Below are positions 63,372-64,000 of a stretch of 64,000 nucleotides of DNA, piece by piece (position 1 is the first letter of the stretch; each line of letters begins with the position of its first letter). The notes beneath the pieces are model-generated. The model worked only from the letters and a program-made list of their open reading frames with translations. It did not search any database and had not been told where the DNA came from. The translations under genes and the position numbers were made by a program. Source of the stretch: Tolumonas sp008015085 (lineage in GTDB: Bacteria > Pseudomonadota > Gammaproteobacteria > Enterobacterales > Aeromonadaceae); contig JAJUJX010000002.1 of the NCBI GenBank assembly GCA_029265125.1, forward strand, positions 1-64,000, in the 5' to 3' direction.

Positions 63372-64000
63372 ATGTTTGTCGGAGTGTTGTTTGCACTGGC
63401 TGCAGGGGCTATGTGGGGGCTGATCTTTATCGGACCGGAGATCATTCCTGAATATCCCGCTGCATTACAATCTGTCGGGCGTTATCTGGCATTTGGTTTG
63501 ATATCTCTACCGTTGGCGTGGCAAGACAGAAAGCGGTTATCGGCATTGCGCGCTGCTGACTGGATTGAAGCGCTGAAACTGGCTGCGATAGGAAATCTGA
63601 TCTACTACTTCTTTCTGTCTACTGCGATTCAGAAAATAGGAGTGCCGATTTCATCAATGATCATTGGCATATTGCCCGTGGTCGTCACGATATTTTCAAA
63701 TATTCATTACAGCCACCGTGACGGCAAATATTCCTGGAAGAGCCTGTTGCCATCGTTAGCAATGATTTTGGCAGGTCTGATCTGCGTCAATCTGGCTGAA
63801 TTGCATGATTCAACAGCTGGATATAATGCTCAGGAATATATTGTCGGTATTGCTTGTGCTTTTATGGCTGTCGCATGCTGGACTTGGTATCCGATGCGAA
63901 ATGCCAACTGGTTGCGGGTCAACTCGACTAAAAGCCCTGTCACCTGGGCTACCGCACAGGGTATTGCGACATTGCCATTGGCCATGATGGGTTATGCTTT
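63372..64000 (+). CDS. EamA/DMT-family transporter, N-terminal part (cut by window edge)
   Basis: The first 209 codons of a drug/metabolite transporter. Hydrophobic segments alternate with short loops: MFVGVLFALAAGAMWGLIFI, YLAFGLISLPLAWQ, GNLIYYFFLSTAIQKIGV, SMIIGILPVVVTIFSN, and a later repeat GIACAFMAVACWTWYP, the start of the second EamA half. The segment SSMIIGILPVVV matches the conserved EamA turn. ATG at 63372 has AAGGTG upstream. The C-terminus lies outside. Substrate unknown; position after uidA might hint at a glucuronide product, but a terminator separates them. Confidence 0.82.
   Translation, partial: MFVGVLFALAAGAMWGLIFIGPEIIPEYPAALQSVGRYLAFGLISLPLAWQDRKRLSALRAADWIEALKLAAIGNLIYYFFLSTAIQKIGVPISSMIIGILPVVVTIFSNIHYSHRDGKYSWKSLLPSLAMILAGLICVNLAELHDSTAGYNAQEYIVGIACAFMAVACWTWYPMRNANWLRVNSTKSPVTWATAQGIATLPLAMMGYA

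Noticed and set aside
1..64000. tRNA or rRNA genes, CRISPR arrays, insertion sequences, prophage genes
   Set aside because: No cloverleaf, repeat-spacer pattern, transposase, integrase or phage structural gene was recognised on either strand.

Overview
The window looks like the chromosome of a facultatively anaerobic gammaproteobacterium. Most proteins can be matched, from family knowledge, to an E. coli counterpart (HisGDCBHAFI, ThrS-InfC-RpmI-RplT-PheST-IhfA, NorVW, NsrR, GpmA, BtuCD, UidA), and the control sites are of the E. coli kind (NsrR, FNR, Fur, a his leader). Gene order and moderate base composition suggest Aeromonadales, perhaps a Tolumonas-like organism; that is an inference, since no search was possible. 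I saw no tRNA, rRNA, CRISPR array, insertion sequence or prophage.

1-8.3 kb (minus strand): a sugar operon behind a DeoR-type regulator. A binding protein, a two-domain ATPase and two permeases import the sugar. An allulose-6-phosphate epimerase (AlsE), a ROK kinase (AlsK), a ribokinase-like kinase and a transaldolase (cut by the left edge) would process it. 8.5-15.2 kb: a nitric-oxide block. Two tandem NsrR-type boxes precede norV-norW, followed by fpr; further on are a membrane-anchored AraC regulator, a DUF6448 protein, nsrR itself, and a small cysteine-tailed protein under overlapping NsrR and FNR sites. 15.2-31.9 kb: accessory and envelope genes (yqaA, an SDR, a YegD chaperone, AbrB), a P-type ATPase plus MFS transporter divergent from a CadR/PbrR-like regulator, a marR-OMF-emrA-emrB efflux operon, Fur-boxed gpmA, and a GGDEF response regulator.

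32-39.5 kb (minus): the complete his operon with its leader peptide, attenuator and terminator. 39.6-42.6 kb: an odd His/Gln-rich ORF, btuCD, dgkA, rplY. 42.6-49.9 kb: thrS-infC-rpmI-rplT-pheS-pheT-ihfA. This stretch holds two notable control signals: a perfect hairpin before thrS whose 7-base loop reads like the tRNA-Thr(GGU) anticodon loop, and an infC that must start at AUA. 49.9-56.2 kb (minus): a moxR-bat operon, preceded by a dsbB pseudogene with at least four lesions. 56.9-64 kb: a periplasmic sugar-binding protein paired with a membrane GGDEF-EAL protein, a LysR regulator divergent from beta-glucuronidase uidA, and a DMT transporter cut by the right edge.

The best candidates for something undescribed are the NsrR/FNR-controlled CX4CX2CX2C-tail protein, the binding-protein/GGDEF-EAL pair (organised like LuxP-LuxQ or NspS-MbaA but with a sugar-type receptor), and the two-permease als operon.
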